Below are positions 36,553 through 38,419 of a stretch of 38,419 nucleotides of DNA, in pieces. The DNA is from Verrucomicrobiales bacterium. GTDB taxonomy: Bacteria > Verrucomicrobiota > Verrucomicrobiia > Limisphaerales > CAIMTB01. The notes beneath the pieces were generated by a model. That model made no database searches. It saw only the letters and a program-made list of their open reading frames with translations, and had not been told where the DNA came from. The DNA lies in assembly GCA_016795425.1 (NCBI GenBank), contig JAEUHG010000114.1, forward strand, positions 1-38,419, read 5' to 3'. Position numbers and translations under genes: made by a program. Positions within the stretch are counted from its first letter, which is position 1. Every line of letters begins with the position of its first letter.

Positions 36553-38419
36553 AGTCGCTCCCCCTCCGGGCACCGCGTTCCCGATCCGGTACTGTTCTCT
36601 TCGGCATGCATTCTTTGGCGGCGCTTGTCGCGAGTCTGTTGCTCCTGGCGACAACAACGCGGCGCTCCTTTGGAGCCACCCGCGACACATCGACGTTTCA
36701 CGAACACGTCGCCCCTTTGGTCTTTCAGCATTGCGCCTCCTGCCACCGCGAAGGTGGCGTTGGTCCGTTTAGTCTCCTGGCCTATGCCGATGCCAGAAAG
36801 CACGGGCGCGAGATGGCGGAGATGACCGCCCGACGCGCGATGCCGCCCTGGCTCCCCGCCTTGGGACATGGCGAATTCATCGGTGAACGCCATCTGTCGG
36901 ACGAGGCGATCGCCGTTTTCCAGAATTGGCTCAAGGCCGGCATGCCCGAAGGGGATCCCGGCAAGTCACCCGTTCCACCCAAATTCTCCAGCGACTGGGA
37001 ACTTGGCCCGCCTGATCTGGTGGTTCGAATGGCTGCGCCCTACACCGTTCCGGCTTCTGGCAAAGACGTCTACCGCCACTTCGTGATGCCCGCGAAACTG
37101 GACCGCCGACGGTGGATCCGTGCCTGGCAGTTCCGTCCCCATTCACGCGCCGTCCACCATATCTTTGTGCGGCTGGATCGCACCGGCGAGGCACGGCGGA
37201 GAGATGCCGCGGACCCCGATCCTGGTTTTCCAGGAATGGACACGCCCTCGGGCATCGAATCCCCGGTGGGCCATTTCACCAGTTGGCAACCCGGCGCGAA
37301 TGCGCGCCAAAATCCGCCGGGTATGCCGTGGGCACTCGATCCGGGCACCGACCTCGTCGTGCAGATGCATCTCCAACCGCTGGGCCGCCCTGATCCGATG
37401 CAAGCGGAAATCGGGCTTTACTTCACCGATGTTCCGCCCACCAACCAGCCCGTTAAGGTGGCCCTCATCAACTTCGACATCGACCTGGCTCCCGGCGCCA
37501 CCAACGTTGTCCTTCGGGATGATTTCGTCCTTCCAACACCCGCCCAGCTTCTGGCCGTCCTTCCCCACTCCCATTATCTCGGTCGACGCATTGAAGGGCG
37601 CGCGGTGTTCCCCGATGGTCGGGCGCAATCGGTTTTCCTGATCCCGGACTGGGATTTCAATTGGCAGGGAGACTACGTGTATCGAACTCCGATTGCGCTG
37701 CCGGCTGGCACCAGACTCGAGATGGCGATCACCTTCGACAACTCGACCAACAATTTCCGCAATCCCTTCCTCCCGCCGCGCCGCGTCCGATACGGACCCA
37801 ATACCGTCGATGAAATGGCGGAACTCTGGCTGCTCCTGCTCCCCAACAACGCCGAGGACGGGACGAAATTGAGGCAGGCCAACGCGGCACGAGTGGTGCG
37901 CGATGTGTTCGCCGTCAATGAACAGCGGCTTCGCCTCAATCCCACCGATACGGCCGCCATGGTCAATCTGGGAAAGGCGCTGCTCTCCCAACGTCGTTTC
38001 GATGACGCCCGCCGCCGATTCCTGGAAGCCGCCGCCCAGGACTCGGCGTTCGACGAACCCCACTATTACCTCGGCCTACTCCATCGCATCGCCGGGCAGG
38101 ACGCTGCTGCGATCACGGAATTCCAACGCGCCCTGCAGCTCAATCCGTCCCATGCCCGAGCCCACGGTAATCTCGGGCTGCTCCTCATGTCGGCCGATCG
38201 CCTTGAGGACGCGGCCCGACATTTGGGTGAAGCCTTGCGACTCGATCCGACCGATTTCCTGGCGATGTCGAACCTTGGCGCGATCCGCTTGCAGCAAGGC
38301 CGGCCGGCGGATGCCATCGATCTCCTTACCCGCGCCTTGGAGCTCCAGCCCAACGATCCGGATACTCGCCGGTTCCTCGAAATCGCCCGCGAACAGGTTC
38401 CTGGCCCCCTGCGCCCCGC
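36549..38419 (+). CDS. Cytochrome c / PHM-like copper domain / TPR fusion, C-terminally truncated by the window
   Basis: The open frame starts at ATG 36549 and runs off the window (623 codons, no stop). A long signal sequence (hydrophobic about 22-34) is followed by a single-heme cytochrome c domain: CASCH (Cys62, Cys65, His66) with likely axial Met98 in 'AMPPWLP'. Next is a copper type II ascorbate-dependent monooxygenase-like region. His203-His204 ('VHHIFVRL') and His274 ('VQMHLQPLG') fit the CuA ligands. His340 and His342 ('HSHYLG') with Met423 ('VDEMAELWLL', like the DEM ligand of PHM) fit the CuB ligands. From about residue 466 come at least three TPRs. All expected copper ligands are present, so a catalytic copper site is plausible. 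Oxidase or monooxygenase substrate is unknown. Confidence 0.88.
   Translation, partial: MKSLPLRAPRSRSGTVLFGMHSLAALVASLLLLATTTRRSFGATRDTSTFHEHVAPLVFQHCASCHREGGVGPFSLLAYADARKHGREMAEMTARRAMPPWLPALGHGEFIGERHLSDEAIAVFQNWLKAGMPEGDPGKSPVPPKFSSDWELGPPDLVVRMAAPYTVPASGKDVYRHFVMPAKLDRRRWIRAWQFRPHSRAVHHIFVRLDRTGEARRRDAADPDPGFPGMDTPSGIESPVGHFTSWQPGANARQNPPGMPWALDPGTDLVVQMHLQPLGRPDPMQAEIGLYFTDVPPTNQPVKVALINFDIDLAPGATNVVLRDDFVLPTPAQLLAVLPHSHYLGRRIEGRAVFPDGRAQSVFLIPDWDFNWQGDYVYRTPIALPAGTRLEMAITFDNSTNNFRNPFLPPRRVRYGPNTVDEMAELWLLLLPNNAEDGTKLRQANAARVVRDVFAVNEQRLRLNPTDTAAMVNLGKALLSQRRFDDARRRFLEAAAQDSAFDEPHYYLGLLHRIAGQDAAAITEFQRALQLNPSHARAHGNLGLLLMSADRLEDAARHLGEALRLDPTDFLAMSNLGAIRLQQGRPADAIDLLTRALELQPNDPDTRRFLEIAREQVPGPLRP

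Overview
The window is a high-G+C bacterial chromosome segment, most likely from the Verrucomicrobiota (Pedosphaera/Limisphaera-like). This is inferred from protein families, not from any rRNA. The pointers are a prepilin with the [10 protein letters not shown] leader and an RH-N-F-DGH C-terminal motif, a PEP-CTERM protein, large exported PA14/Ig proteins ending in a short 'GPW..V..A.SP' beta domain, ASPIC/UnbV-FG-GAP proteins, and the cytochrome c/redoxin/copper-monooxygenase-like group. Many starts lack a clear Shine-Dalgarno sequence.

Left third (1-9.2 kb), housekeeping: dnaG (-), a voltage-gated cation channel (+), an SDR-type epimerase (-), glnD (+), then a minus-strand run of a small membrane protein, a HAD phosphatase and uppP. 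Middle (9.2-12 kb): a prepilin-like gene overlapping by 4 bp an anchored protein of unknown function, then a convergent PEP-CTERM gene.

Right two thirds (12-38.4 kb) are almost entirely exported proteins on the + strand. Two modules share a pattern. Module A has a PA14/Ig/LamG protein (11978-15256), a strong terminator, a pair of inverted palindromes resembling a REP/BIME, and one 1259-aa FG-GAP/ASPIC protein. Module B has a second PA14 protein (19495-22461), two terminator-like hairpins, a noncoding region with five copies of a 16-bp repeat, and then a tightly packed operon. That operon encodes a c-type cytochrome fused to FG-GAP repeats, three ~1250-aa FG-GAP/ASPIC paralogs, a redoxin, and a c-type cytochrome fused to a PHM-like copper domain and TPRs, which is cut off by the window end. 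Junctions are 1-, 4-, 16- and 4-bp overlaps plus one 54-bp gap.

The operon in module B is the best candidate for an undescribed system: an envelope or periplasmic redox assembly combining heme c, type-2 copper, thiol chemistry and Ca-binding beta-propellers. Its substrate cannot be read from the sequence.
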